DNA of 64,000 nt. Source: Niastella sp. OAS944 (GTDB taxonomy: Bacteria; Bacteroidota; Bacteroidia; Chitinophagales; Chitinophagaceae). The stretch lies in NCBI GenBank assembly GCA_024809215.1, contig JANUBW010000009.1, positions 186,001-250,000 on the forward strand. The letters run 5' to 3'. Under the pieces are notes generated by a model. That model searched no databases, was not told the origin of the DNA, and worked only from the letters and a program-made list of their open reading frames with translations. Positions 46,001-53,655 of the stretch are shown in pieces. The position numbers and the translations under genes are program-made. Positions within the stretch are counted from its first letter, which is position 1, and each line of letters starts with the position of its first letter.

Positions 46001-46422
46001 TTGATGGTCAGGATTACTATAACAGGAATATGGAAGGTTCGGGTAACCAGTATACAGTAGTGAACGATCGTTACCGCAGCGAAGCGCAGCCTGGTAATGG
46101 TCATGAATACAGATCAAGCCGTGGCAGCTCGCAAAGCAACAGTACCCGTTTGAGCGATTACTATTTACAGGACGGTTCTTATTTCCGTTGTACCAATATC
46201 ACTGTTGGTGTAAACCTGGGCGCGCTGGGTATTACGAAAAAACTGAACATTGGCGGCCTGCGCTGGTATGCTTCTGTCGACAATGCGTTCACTGTTACCA
46301 AATACCTGGGCTATAACCCTGAAGTGGATTATAACAATGGCGCTAACGTTTCGCCCGGCGTTGATTATGGTAAATACCCGCTGATGCGTTCGTTCAATAC
46401 CGGTATTTCGGTAACATTCTAA
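43042..46422 (+). CDS. SusC/RagA-type TonB-dependent outer-membrane transporter
   Basis: 1126 aa. Signal peptide (to PVLAQT), then directly the carboxypeptidase-regulatory-like domain (about 30-110). TonB box and plug (KTLDEVSIGYQRLRKSDVTG, VRVRGIGSINASSEPLYVID) precede the barrel to a C-terminal MRSFNTGISVTF. It lacks the STN domain of the first SusC, so it is probably not controlled by FecR/sigma signalling, and no fecR lies beside it. With the SusD 24 bp downstream it should import an unidentified glycan or oligomer. An in-plug CSVC pair (KQNCSVCIIKD) is unusual. Confidence 0.93.
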   Translation: MRIRIRHKHLHWWTFIFCMAITFPVLAQTGKITGMVTDEKGQPLQAVTVQDPKTKKMVMTDENGKFTIEASENGRLVFSSTGFGKQEVAVSGQTVITVKLAEEIKTLDEVSIGYQRLRKSDVTGSITSVRAGELNLSTPTLGQAMVGKVAGVQVSQVSGAPYSGTKIRVRGIGSINASSEPLYVIDGYPVSGNISNKAGSGGNSTTGYNPNTSGNDIFINPDDIESIEILKDAASAAIYGSRASGGVVLITTKRGKNGKGKLTYDLQVSSQQLSHKVKMMNAHDFTDLFINGRNANYKDILISKGIAWDDSFYSDDNDTRVAKSGQTKQNCSVCIIKDLYDFPTQKMIEPKYNTDWQDALYDNAMATRHNLTFTGGNNGVRYMVSGGYLDQPGILNSTYQKRINFRSNIDADVSPKLKISSSVFVTNTENREVQEGRFNQGPILGALIYMPIFPVYNPDGSLALSYANAGAQFDGFSYAFQGIENPLALAQRVKITRKGLRTTANASATYEIIKNLSFKVNLGGQAYREKYEYYYPTNLSSGTNGPGTTQATTAGNAALQNLDIQDRLAEYTLTYNKQFGKHSFNALAGYTAQQNTSDAVTVTAKNFNNDLVQEITNAGSTPGDGALFTSNGATSKSTTTLVSYLGRVVYSYDSRYSLTGSFRTDASSRFGPLNRWGKFGSVSAGWAVSNESFYDNWLGAQSSLRLRASWGLTGNNNIPNYAYEQNLTGSGGAVVGSTVYNGVWTGGVADKTLGWESTSQYNFGIDVTTLRNRLSVIANYYISNSYDLLMYAPTSAISGGTTILTNLRDAKLSNTGFDLQLDYKAIQTKDFNLSISGNITANKNKVESLGGTSEIQVAGAERSYITHVTREGDPVGSFYGVKVAGMVRQADMDNVNADWAVYKANGNKFPAGYKVKAFPVSTFSTTPLNPGDLYFKDNNGDGLITDADKEIIGSPYPKFTYGFNLSASYKFISLSASFNGSQGNKVLDGQDYYNRNMEGSGNQYTVVNDRYRSEAQPGNGHEYRSSRGSSQSNSTRLSDYYLQDGSYFRCTNITVGVNLGALGITKKLNIGGLRWYASVDNAFTVTKYLGYNPEVDYNNGANVSPGVDYGKYPLMRSFNTGISVTF

Positions 46423-46445
46423 AATTATAACTATAAAAGATATTT

Positions 46446-47981
46446 ATGCGTAATGTGGCTTTAATAATTGCAGGTTCGCTGATACTGTCGGTCATCAGCA
46501 GTTGCAGCAAATCATTTGTAGAGCAAACCAACCCAAATGCAGCGTCGGTTGATAATGGATTAAAAACTGAATCAGATATCGCCGCTGGTGTATATGGTGT
46601 TTATCAATCATTGAGAAGTGGCAATTGTATTGGCGAAGGCGCCGCACTGTGGACCGATGACCGGGCCGATGATGTGAACACCACCGATAACCAGAGCAAC
46701 AATGGTGAGCCTTTCCAGTTCTCAGCCTTTGCCATAGTTCCCAGTAACAGTTACCTCCTGGCGCACTGGACGGCTTTATGGACGCCTATTGTAAGGGCCA
46801 ATCTTATTTTATCAAAAATAGAGAACGTTACTTTTGCCAGTAACGATACTAAAACACAATACATTGCCGAGTTGAAATTCATTCGTGCTTTAATGTATTT
46901 TAACCTGGTACGCGAATTTGGCGATGTACCATTGGTAACAGAGCGGCTGAACACAAACGATCAGGTTAAAGCATTGACCTTCCGCGAGAAGAAAGAAAAG
47001 GTATATGCACAAATAGTTATCGACCTCAAAGATGTGGTGAGCAGTAATTTGCCTGCGGTACAGCCGGAAGCGGCTAAAGGCCGGATATCGTTACAAGCTG
47101 CCAATGGTTTATTAGGACAGGTTTATTTAACTATGGCAACCGTGTTAAGCGATGGCAGGAACGATAACCTGAACAATGCCAAAACTTACCTGCTGGCTTG
47201 TTATAACCAGAAAACGTTCACTAATCTGAGCGATATTCCCTTTGCCGACGTATTTGACGTAAGTAAAAAATCGAAGAACCAGGAGATCATTCTGCAGATC
47301 GTTTACAAACAGGGTGATGCCACTTATTCTTCTGCACTGGCCCGCAATAACCAGGCAAAAGGCGAAACTATCAATGCACCGTTGTATGTATCTCAGGGCG
47401 AAGGCGGCTTATTTACAAAAGACCTGCAGAATGAATTTGAAACAGGTGATGTGCGTACGGATTTCTCTATAAAATTTGCTGCTGCTACCAATAAGTATTT
47501 CATTACTAAATTCAGAGATGTAGCGCCTGCCGTTACTAAAGATGGCTATGCTGGTAACGACTGGATCCTGATGCGCTATGCCGACATTATCTTAAACCTG
47601 GCCGAAGTGTACATGTATTTTAACGATAATGTAAATGCTACAAAATATCTCGACATGGTTCGCACCCGTGCATTAAGACCCGATTATGCTACCATGATGG
47701 CAACAGATGCGAATTATAAGACAAAATATCCAACCCTTAAACTGGCTATTTTACATGAAAGAAGGATCGAGCTGGCATTTGAACACCATCGCTGGCACGA
47801 TCTTACCAGGTTCTTCAATGCAACTGAACTGGTAAATTATATCCGTGCAAAAAATCAGGCCGATTTTGATAATTCGCCCCTGAGCAATTGCACTACCAAG
47901 GATTACTATTTCCCCATACCATTGAGTGAGTATAAACTGAATCCTGAAGGAATGTATCAGAACGATGGTTATACCCAGTAA
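46446..47981 (+). CDS. SusD/RagB-type outer-membrane lipoprotein
   Basis: 511 aa. Lipobox at residues 17-20 (VISSCSKSF, C20). Alpha-helical TPR-like SusD fold with family signatures LMYFNLVREFGDVPLV and LAILHERRIELAFEHHRWHD near the C-terminus. It binds substrate at the cell surface for its SusC partner 24 bp upstream. The terminator at 48004 closes the two-gene unit. No enzymes follow, so the locus is a transport pair without a surrounding PUL. Confidence 0.93.
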   Translation: MRNVALIIAGSLILSVISSCSKSFVEQTNPNAASVDNGLKTESDIAAGVYGVYQSLRSGNCIGEGAALWTDDRADDVNTTDNQSNNGEPFQFSAFAIVPSNSYLLAHWTALWTPIVRANLILSKIENVTFASNDTKTQYIAELKFIRALMYFNLVREFGDVPLVTERLNTNDQVKALTFREKKEKVYAQIVIDLKDVVSSNLPAVQPEAAKGRISLQAANGLLGQVYLTMATVLSDGRNDNLNNAKTYLLACYNQKTFTNLSDIPFADVFDVSKKSKNQEIILQIVYKQGDATYSSALARNNQAKGETINAPLYVSQGEGGLFTKDLQNEFETGDVRTDFSIKFAAATNKYFITKFRDVAPAVTKDGYAGNDWILMRYADIILNLAEVYMYFNDNVNATKYLDMVRTRALRPDYATMMATDANYKTKYPTLKLAILHERRIELAFEHHRWHDLTRFFNATELVNYIRAKNQADFDNSPLSNCTTKDYYFPIPLSEYKLNPEGMYQNDGYTQ

Positions 47982-48003
47982 TTAAGAAAAGGTAGCCCTG
48001 AAA

Positions 48004-48042
48004 TAAAAGGAGGCCCCTCATTAAAGAGGAGTCTCCTTTTTA
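48004..48042 (+). terminator. Terminator after the second susD
   Basis: AAAAGGAGGCCCCTC (48005-48019) pairs with GAGGAGTCTCCTTTT (48026-48040) with one or two mismatches around ATTAAA, with a T-run at the end. Confidence 0.8.
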
Positions 48043-48054
48043 TTTTGAATAATT

Positions 48055-48062
48055 TACCTTTG
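48055..48062 (+). promoter_or_regulatory. Possible -7 box TACCTTTG before ybaB
   Basis: Exact TAnnTTTG match 19 bp before the ATG at 48082 and just downstream of the susD terminator. A -33 TTG at the normal distance is not evident. Confidence 0.45.
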
Positions 48063-48081
48063 CTTTCTTAAACGTATACTT

Positions 48082-48387
48082 ATGTTCGGAGATCTATTTG
48101 GTAAACTACAGGAAGCCCAGCAGAAAATGCAGGAAGGCAAACAAAAGTTGAACGATGTGATCATTGACGGCGAAGCCGGTAATGGCGCAGTAAAGGTTTC
48201 GGTAACCGGAAACCGGGAAATAAAAACCATTCTTATCGATAATCAATTGATGACGGCCGACAGAAAAGAAGAGTTGGAAGACCTGTTGGTAACCGCCCTG
48301 AACCGGGCGCTTAAAAGTGCAGAGCAGGCATTTGAAGAGGAAATGAAAGGCCTTGCCGGCGGTATGCTGGGCGGCCTGGGAATGTAA
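48082..48387 (+). CDS. YbaB/EbfC nucleoid-associated protein
   Basis: 101 aa, typical length. N-terminal coiled helix (LFGKLQEAQQKMQEGKQKL), central beta sheet (GAVKVSVTGNREIKTILID) and C-terminal helix with acidic-basic pattern ending in GGMLGGLGM. The protein forms dimers that bind DNA broadly. YbaB is often encoded beside dnaX and recR, but neither is nearby, so only family membership is supported. A hairpin terminator follows. Confidence 0.9.
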   Translation: MFGDLFGKLQEAQQKMQEGKQKLNDVIIDGEAGNGAVKVSVTGNREIKTILIDNQLMTADRKEELEDLLVTALNRALKSAEQAFEEEMKGLAGGMLGGLGM

Positions 48388-48418
48388 TATTACCAGTAAT
48401 ATCAAATTATACCAATCA

Positions 48419-48458
48419 GGTGTGTTATTCGCCAACCGGCGGGTTACACACCTTTTTT
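48419..48458 (+). terminator. Terminator after ybaB
   Basis: GGTGTGT (48419-48425) pairs with ACACACC (48446-48452). An inner TCGCC/GGCGG stem (the latter within AACCGGCGG) and a six-T tail complete it. Confidence 0.8.
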
Positions 48459-48587
48459 ATGCCCTTATACGTTCACTGGTTAATTTCTGTTTAGAACTCA
48501 TCAAATACGTACACCCGAAAGACTGCCACTATATATAAGCGTTGGTTGGGTGAATAATGTAATATTTTGCTGTTGGAAATTATTTTT

Positions 48588-48616
48588 TTTGCGTATTGGG
48601 GAATCTGCTACTTTTG
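48588..48616 (+). promoter_or_regulatory. Bacteroidota-type promoter for the metallophore/ABC locus
   Basis: TTTG at 48588-48591 and TACTTTTG at 48609-48616 are 17 bp apart, matching the -33/-7 pattern. Transcription would begin near 48623, which rules out upstream start codons for the following small gene and favours the TTG at 48636. Confidence 0.6.
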
Positions 48617-48635
48617 CAACAATATTGCAAAATAT

Positions 48636-48980
48636 TTGGCTGTACTAAGAACATACAAGGTCTTATTAGGAGCGTTCCTTTTGGCGTTATATGCGTTTGT
48701 AGCAACGCCGGTACAGTATTGGCATCATCATACAATTTACGCTGCCAAACAAACGCACAGTCAAAACAGTCAGCTTGATCTGCTTTTACAGGACGACGGA
48801 TCTCAACAGGATGCCAACTGCCCTGTTTGTTCTCATAAATATTCCGCTTATAGTGACATCGAAATAATTGCATTTGAACCATGCAGTTATATAGCACTAA
48901 CCCAGCCGGGGGCTTATCTACTTTCTTGTGTTACGTCACCTTTGTTGCTTCTTTCCAATAAAGGACCGCCTGTGTGTTAG
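48636..48980 (+). CDS. Small membrane/periplasmic protein with HHH and CPVC motifs (DUF2946-like?)
   Basis: 114 aa if translation starts at TTG 48636; the in-frame stretch upstream to 48567 overlaps the predicted promoter. A single hydrophobic helix (KVLLGAFLLALYAFVATP) is followed by WHHH, a linker, CPVCSHKYSAY and a C-terminal GPPVC. Short proteins with a His cluster, a CxxC and an R/KGPP-like ending resemble the DUF2946 group, often found by copper or TonB-receptor genes; this is a weak match. His and Cys clusters suggest metal binding at the outer face of the inner membrane. It is first in line with the ABC/TonB set. Confidence 0.55.
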   Translation: MAVLRTYKVLLGAFLLALYAFVATPVQYWHHHTIYAAKQTHSQNSQLDLLLQDDGSQQDANCPVCSHKYSAYSDIEIIAFEPCSYIALTQPGAYLLSCVTSPLLLLSNKGPPVC

Positions 48981-48998
48981 TATCATATTACGTGAGTT

Positions 48999-49162
48999 GT
49001 CAGTGGTGAGTGGTGAGTGGGCTCACGCGTGTTCTGCATGCCGTATATTTTTGAGCTTCACTATTGTTCGGCGACTGCCGCACTTGAGTTGGTGTGCTAT
49101 TAATCGTGAGTCTTGAAATGCACTCACCACTCACCACTCACCACTCACCACTCACCACTGAC
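48999..49162. repeat. Perfect 22-bp inverted repeat of GTGAGTG words
   Basis: The left arm 48999-49020 (GTCAGTGGTGAGTGG...) is exactly complementary to 49141-49162. The right side continues the CACTCACC word back to 49121, giving five tandem copies. The gap between small gene and ABC ATPase contains nothing else. The same CACTCACC/CATTCACC words appear inside fecR at 5261-5311. Confidence 0.85.
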
Positions 49163-49199
49163 CATCAGCCATCCTTCATTTCTATTAACACATACACCC

Positions 49200-49901
49200 A
49201 TGTTCGTATTACAAGCTACGCAGCTTGGCAAGCAGTACAATGGTACGGCTGCCTTGCGTAACCTCAATTTGTCAATTGATAAAGGCGAGGTCTTTTGTTT
49301 GCTCGGTCAGAACGGTGCCGGCAAAACCACTACTATCAATATTTTTCTTGGCTTCACTGCCGCTACCAGCGGAAGGGCCGCTATTAACGGGGTTGAAGTA
49401 AAACCAGGCAATACCGCTACCAAAAAGTTTGTTGCCTATATTCCCGAAGTGGTTCAGCTCTATGGAAATTTAACCGCACTGGAGAACCTTGATTTTTTTA
49501 GCCGCCTGGCCGGGTTTACCTATTCAAAAGAAATGTTGGCCGGTTTTTTAAGCAAGGCCGGTTTACAAACGGAAGCGCATAAAAAACAGTTGAACACCTA
49601 TTCAAAAGGAATGCGCCAAAAGGTAGGTATAGCCATTGCGGTTGCAAAGAACGCCGATCTTATTTTAATGGATGAACCAACCAGTGGCCTCGATCCAAAA
49701 GCCACCGCCGAGTTTACTAATATTTGTAAAGAACTCGCTGCAGATGGTAAAACCATTTTCATGGCTACACACGACATTTTTAATGCAGTGAATGCAGGCA
49801 CCCGCATTGGCATTATGCGGGGCGGTTCATTAGTACATACTGTGGCCACCAGCGCCATTACCGCCAACGAATTACAACAATTATACCTGGAAACTATTTA
49901 A
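49200..49901 (+). CDS. ABC transporter ATP-binding protein
   Basis: 233 aa from the ATG at 49200 (MFVLQATQLGKQYNG). The frame is open upstream only through the tandem CACTCACC repeat and that extension is spurious. Walker A GQNGAGKTTT, signature YSKGMRQKVGIA and Walker B LILMDEPTSGLDP are intact, so it is an active ABC-2-type ATPase. Its membrane partners are the two DUF3526 permeases downstream. A TonB-dependent receptor gene lies in between, which ties an inner-membrane ABC system to outer-membrane uptake. Confidence 0.93.
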   Translation: MFVLQATQLGKQYNGTAALRNLNLSIDKGEVFCLLGQNGAGKTTTINIFLGFTAATSGRAAINGVEVKPGNTATKKFVAYIPEVVQLYGNLTALENLDFFSRLAGFTYSKEMLAGFLSKAGLQTEAHKKQLNTYSKGMRQKVGIAIAVAKNADLILMDEPTSGLDPKATAEFTNICKELAADGKTIFMATHDIFNAVNAGTRIGIMRGGSLVHTVATSAITANELQQLYLETI

Positions 49902-49930
49902 TCAAAACACTTACATAAACACCTAAAGAA

Positions 49931-52195
49931 ATGAAACAAAAGGCACTTGTGTTTCTTTTGTTACTGGCATCGGTATGCCTGTACGGTCAGAAAAATAAAG
50001 ACACTTTACATTTACAAACGGTGGAAGTAATTGGTCGTAGCACGCAGAAGTACAATAGCGATTACTCCTTTTCTGCCACTAAAACAGCCATACTCAATAA
50101 AGACCTGCCCCAGGCTATTGGAACGGTAACAAAAGAACTGATCACCGACCGGCAGGCCTTTCAGCTGGCAGATGCGGTGAAGATCGTTCCCGGCGTTATC
50201 CCTTCCAGTTATTATAACCAGTATTCCATCAGAGGAATTAGTCAGAATGAAGAAGGACAGATCATTAACGGAATGCGTACCCGCCAGTATTACTTTTTGC
50301 AACCCGTTACCACAAATATTGAAAGGGTAGAAGTGATCAAGGGACCGGCCAGCGCCACGTTTGCCAGCGTTGATCCCGGCGGCAGTATAAACCTGGTAAC
50401 CAAAAAGCCCCTGACCGTTGATAGAAAAGAGATTGGTGTAAGTGCGGGCAGCTTTAGTACCGTTCGTGGTACATTAGATTTCACAGGCCCGTTAAATAAA
50501 GAAAAAACATTGCTTTGCCGGCTTAATGGCGGTTACCAGGAAGCAAAAAGTTACCGCGACCTGGTGCGAAACAATTCAATGCTTATTTCGCCTTCGTTTT
50601 CTTATATCCCCGATAGCAATACAGCCATCAATGTAGAAATGATAATTAGTTACCTGAATGGCAACCTCGATCGCGGTCAACCCATCTTTGGCGCACAAGC
50701 CGGCGTTACCGATCTCAACAGTACACCCATTGCCCTGAACTTAAGCGCAGGTAACGACTTTTTTAAATCAAAAGAGTTGATTGTTACAAGCAGTTTATCG
50801 CATCGGTTTTCTGAAACTGTAAGTTTTAATGCGGCTTATATGAAACAAACCTGGCAGGAAGATCTGCAGGAACATCGTACCACCAATGCTTTTGCTGTAG
50901 ATATAAATAATCAGCCGGTAAATACTCTGGCGGGAATGCAATTTGTGCAACGCAAACAGCACTGGAATGTAGACAACGTAACTGGTTATTTCAATTTTCG
51001 TTTTGCTACCGGCGCAATCAAACATCAGTTGCTGGCAGGGTACGATCTGCAACATTGGGAAAAGCAAAAAGGCGGCGGACAAAATTCGGCAAGAGGTTTC
51101 CTGTTAAAAGATGGTTCAATAACCAGCTCGTTTGTATTGGCAAATTCAGCCAACTACCAGACTGTTTCTTATAAAGGCCTTACCCTGCCCAAACCAAACG
51201 TAAATCATTTCGATCTGGAAAATCCATCCTATACCATTCGGAATGTAAGCGATTATGTAATGAATGTTAGAACGGCTGTGCCTTCGGCTTTAACCACTAC
51301 CAATGCGGTGTATGTGCAGGAGCAGCTGAGCTGGAATAAATTTATACTGTTACTGAGTGTGCGGCAGGAATGGTTTAAAGATATAACCAACTACAAAGCG
51401 TCCAATGAGTTTTCGTTCACCAATAATAAATTGTTACCAAGGGTAGGGCTTACATATGCTGTTGCCAGCAACATAAACGTTTATGGCACTTATCTCGAAG
51501 GATTTCAACCGCAAAGCAATACGGTAACATTAATGCCAAATACGGGAAGCTTTTTCTGGACAACCAAATCGGCCGCACAATTTAAACCATTGATAAGTGA
51601 TTTGAAAGAAGTGGGGGTGAAGGCATTTGTATTAAAAGGAAAAATGCAGGTGAATGCAGCGGTATACGAGATCAATCAAAAGAACTTATTGTTGAATGCT
51701 AACTTACCTGTTTTTCCCGATTCACTCACCACTCGCGGGGCGGAACGCAGCAGGGGATTTGAAATTGATATGGCCGGCTACCTGTTGCCCAACTGGCAGG
51801 TGAACGCCTCATATAGTTATATAGATGCCGTGATCGTAGAAGATAATGAAGAAGCGTTAAAAGGCGCCAGAAAACAAAATACCCCTTACAATAGCGCCAA
51901 TGTGTGGACGCGGTTCAACTTTCCGCTCAATACAAAACTGAAAGATATTGGTATTGGCGCCGGGCTTCAATATAACGGCGATCGTATACCCTGGTTTAGT
52001 CGCGATTTTAAAACGCCTGCTTATACTATTATGGACCTGGCGTTGTATTATTCGCCCGGTAAAAGAAATATTCAGCTGGCCTGTAATGTAAATAATGTGC
52101 TTGATAAAAGATACTGGATAGGGGCGCAGAATTATTTACGCCTGTTCCCCGGCGCTCCCCGCAATTTGATGCTTACTGTTACTTATCGATTTTAA
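49931..52195 (+). CDS. TonB-dependent siderophore-type receptor
   Basis: 754 aa. Signal peptide (to CLYGQK); no carboxypeptidase-regulatory or STN domain. The plug (about 30-160) has the siderophore-receptor signatures VEVIGRSTQKY, ADAVKIVPGV, YSIRGISQNEEGQIINGMR, IERVEVIKGPASATFASVDP and GGSINLVTKKP. The barrel ends in LMLTVTYRF, the expected C-terminal Phe. It should import a metal chelate or similar ligand using TonB energy. It lies 29 bp after the ATPase and 20 bp before the first DUF3526 permease, in one operon. Confidence 0.92.
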   Translation: MKQKALVFLLLLASVCLYGQKNKDTLHLQTVEVIGRSTQKYNSDYSFSATKTAILNKDLPQAIGTVTKELITDRQAFQLADAVKIVPGVIPSSYYNQYSIRGISQNEEGQIINGMRTRQYYFLQPVTTNIERVEVIKGPASATFASVDPGGSINLVTKKPLTVDRKEIGVSAGSFSTVRGTLDFTGPLNKEKTLLCRLNGGYQEAKSYRDLVRNNSMLISPSFSYIPDSNTAINVEMIISYLNGNLDRGQPIFGAQAGVTDLNSTPIALNLSAGNDFFKSKELIVTSSLSHRFSETVSFNAAYMKQTWQEDLQEHRTTNAFAVDINNQPVNTLAGMQFVQRKQHWNVDNVTGYFNFRFATGAIKHQLLAGYDLQHWEKQKGGGQNSARGFLLKDGSITSSFVLANSANYQTVSYKGLTLPKPNVNHFDLENPSYTIRNVSDYVMNVRTAVPSALTTTNAVYVQEQLSWNKFILLLSVRQEWFKDITNYKASNEFSFTNNKLLPRVGLTYAVASNINVYGTYLEGFQPQSNTVTLMPNTGSFFWTTKSAAQFKPLISDLKEVGVKAFVLKGKMQVNAAVYEINQKNLLLNANLPVFPDSLTTRGAERSRGFEIDMAGYLLPNWQVNASYSYIDAVIVEDNEEALKGARKQNTPYNSANVWTRFNFPLNTKLKDIGIGAGLQYNGDRIPWFSRDFKTPAYTIMDLALYYSPGKRNIQLACNVNNVLDKRYWIGAQNYLRLFPGAPRNLMLTVTYRF

Positions 52196-52215
52196 ATGCA
52201 GGAAAAAATAATTTC

Positions 52216-53652
52216 ATGAACAATGTAAAATTAATAGCGCGTCACTTTTTAAAGACGGTGTGGAAGAGCAAAGTGGTTCTTCCCATTTATATGGTATGGC
52301 TTGCATTGGTATTGTATGCTGTGGCTACCGGTTATGCCACCTATACTAAACAAAACGAACTCCGTAAAAAATATCAGGCAAAAGCCCGGCAAAGCTGGGA
52401 AGCAAATCCAGATAAACATCCGCACCGCATGGCGCATTTTGGGTCGTTTGCATTTAGAATAAAACACCCCTTGAGCATGTTCGATAATGGTATGGAAAGT
52501 TATACCGGTAATGCTGTTTTCCTGGAAGCGCATAAACAGAATACAGCCAATTATAGTGAGGCCAGCTTTAGTACCGGATTGTTGCGTTTTGGTGAAATAA
52601 GCGAGGCCATGCTATTGCAAACCATTTTACCCCTGATACTTTTCTTTCTCGGGTTTAATGCAGTAGCGCAGCAACGGGAAAACGCCACCCTGAAAATACT
52701 GGTAAGCCAGGGCGCGGCATTTAAACAGATCATTTGGGGAAACAGCCTTGGGTTGTTTGCTGTTGGTATTATCTTTTTGCTGCCCGTACTGGCAACTACT
52801 GTTACTATGATCACGCTTAAGGGCAATGCAGGCGCCGCATCGTTCATTCGGTTTACCATCATCGGATTAAGCGCCATTGTTTTTTTATGGATAATAAGTG
52901 TGGTGGCTATTGGTGTTTCGGCAATAAGCCGTACCAGCAGAAGTGCGTTATTGTCGTTATTGGGCGTTTGGTTAATGCTTGCTATTGTATTACCCAAAAC
53001 CTTACAGGCTATAGGAAATTATTTATATCCTGCACCTGGTAAAATTCAATTTCAGGCAGCGGTAGAAGAAGATATTCTGAAGCAGGGTGATAGTCATAAT
53101 CCCGATGATGTTCATTTTAAAAAACTGAAAGATTCAATACTACGCGCTAATAAGGTTGACTCTATTCAACAGTTGTCATTTAATTACAGCGGATTTATTA
53201 TGCAGGAAGGCGAGCGCATGAGCGCCCAGGTATATGATGCGCATTTACAGCGGTTGCTTACTATTTACGATAAACAGAACCGGCTAAGCTACAATGCCGC
53301 ATTTATCAATCCATTCATCGGTTTTAAGAACATTACCATGGCGTTCAGCGGTACCGATTTTGCCGCTTACCGGCATTTTCAGCAACAGGCAGAAGCCTAT
53401 CGTTATGATCTGGCGCAAACCATGAATGTGTTGCAAATGAAATATATCAGTAATAGAAAGCTAAGCATTACCGATAAGCCTTATAGCATCGATAAAAGCC
53501 ACTGGACCTCGTTCCCCGATTTTAAATACCAATACCAGCCGGTGAATGCGGTCATAAAACAGCAATGGGTGGCGCTGGTAGCGTTGGCAGTATGGCTGGT
53601 GATGTCGTTTCTTCTTATTAATTACATAGCAGTAAAAGCTAAAGTTATATAA
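52216..53652 (+). CDS. ABC-2 permease, DUF3526 family (first)
   Basis: 478 aa. N-terminal helix (about 20-40), large extracytoplasmic domain (about 45-125) with the family-typical HRMAHFGSFAFRIKHPLSMFD and ESYTGNAVFLEAHKQN. A five-helix membrane block (about 133-260), a second periplasmic domain and a last helix (about 450-472) follow. It would pair with the second DUF3526 permease and the ATPase. DUF3526 transporters have no firmly known substrate. It starts 20 bp after the receptor and ends 3 bp before the next gene. Confidence 0.88.
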   Translation: MNNVKLIARHFLKTVWKSKVVLPIYMVWLALVLYAVATGYATYTKQNELRKKYQAKARQSWEANPDKHPHRMAHFGSFAFRIKHPLSMFDNGMESYTGNAVFLEAHKQNTANYSEASFSTGLLRFGEISEAMLLQTILPLILFFLGFNAVAQQRENATLKILVSQGAAFKQIIWGNSLGLFAVGIIFLLPVLATTVTMITLKGNAGAASFIRFTIIGLSAIVFLWIISVVAIGVSAISRTSRSALLSLLGVWLMLAIVLPKTLQAIGNYLYPAPGKIQFQAAVEEDILKQGDSHNPDDVHFKKLKDSILRANKVDSIQQLSFNYSGFIMQEGERMSAQVYDAHLQRLLTIYDKQNRLSYNAAFINPFIGFKNITMAFSGTDFAAYRHFQQQAEAYRYDLAQTMNVLQMKYISNRKLSITDKPYSIDKSHWTSFPDFKYQYQPVNAVIKQQWVALVALAVWLVMSFLLINYIAVKAKVI

Positions 53653-53655
53653 CCT

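Noticed and set aside
43042-47981. A complete polysaccharide utilisation locus around the second SusCD pair
   Set aside because: No glycoside hydrolase, lyase, sensor or sulfatase flanks it; only YbaB and a small secreted protein are adjacent.
49113-49199. N-terminal extension of the ABC ATPase from an earlier ATG
   Set aside because: The extension is translation of the tandem CACTCACC repeat (HHSPLTTHHSPLT); ABC ATPases begin at the 49200 ATG.
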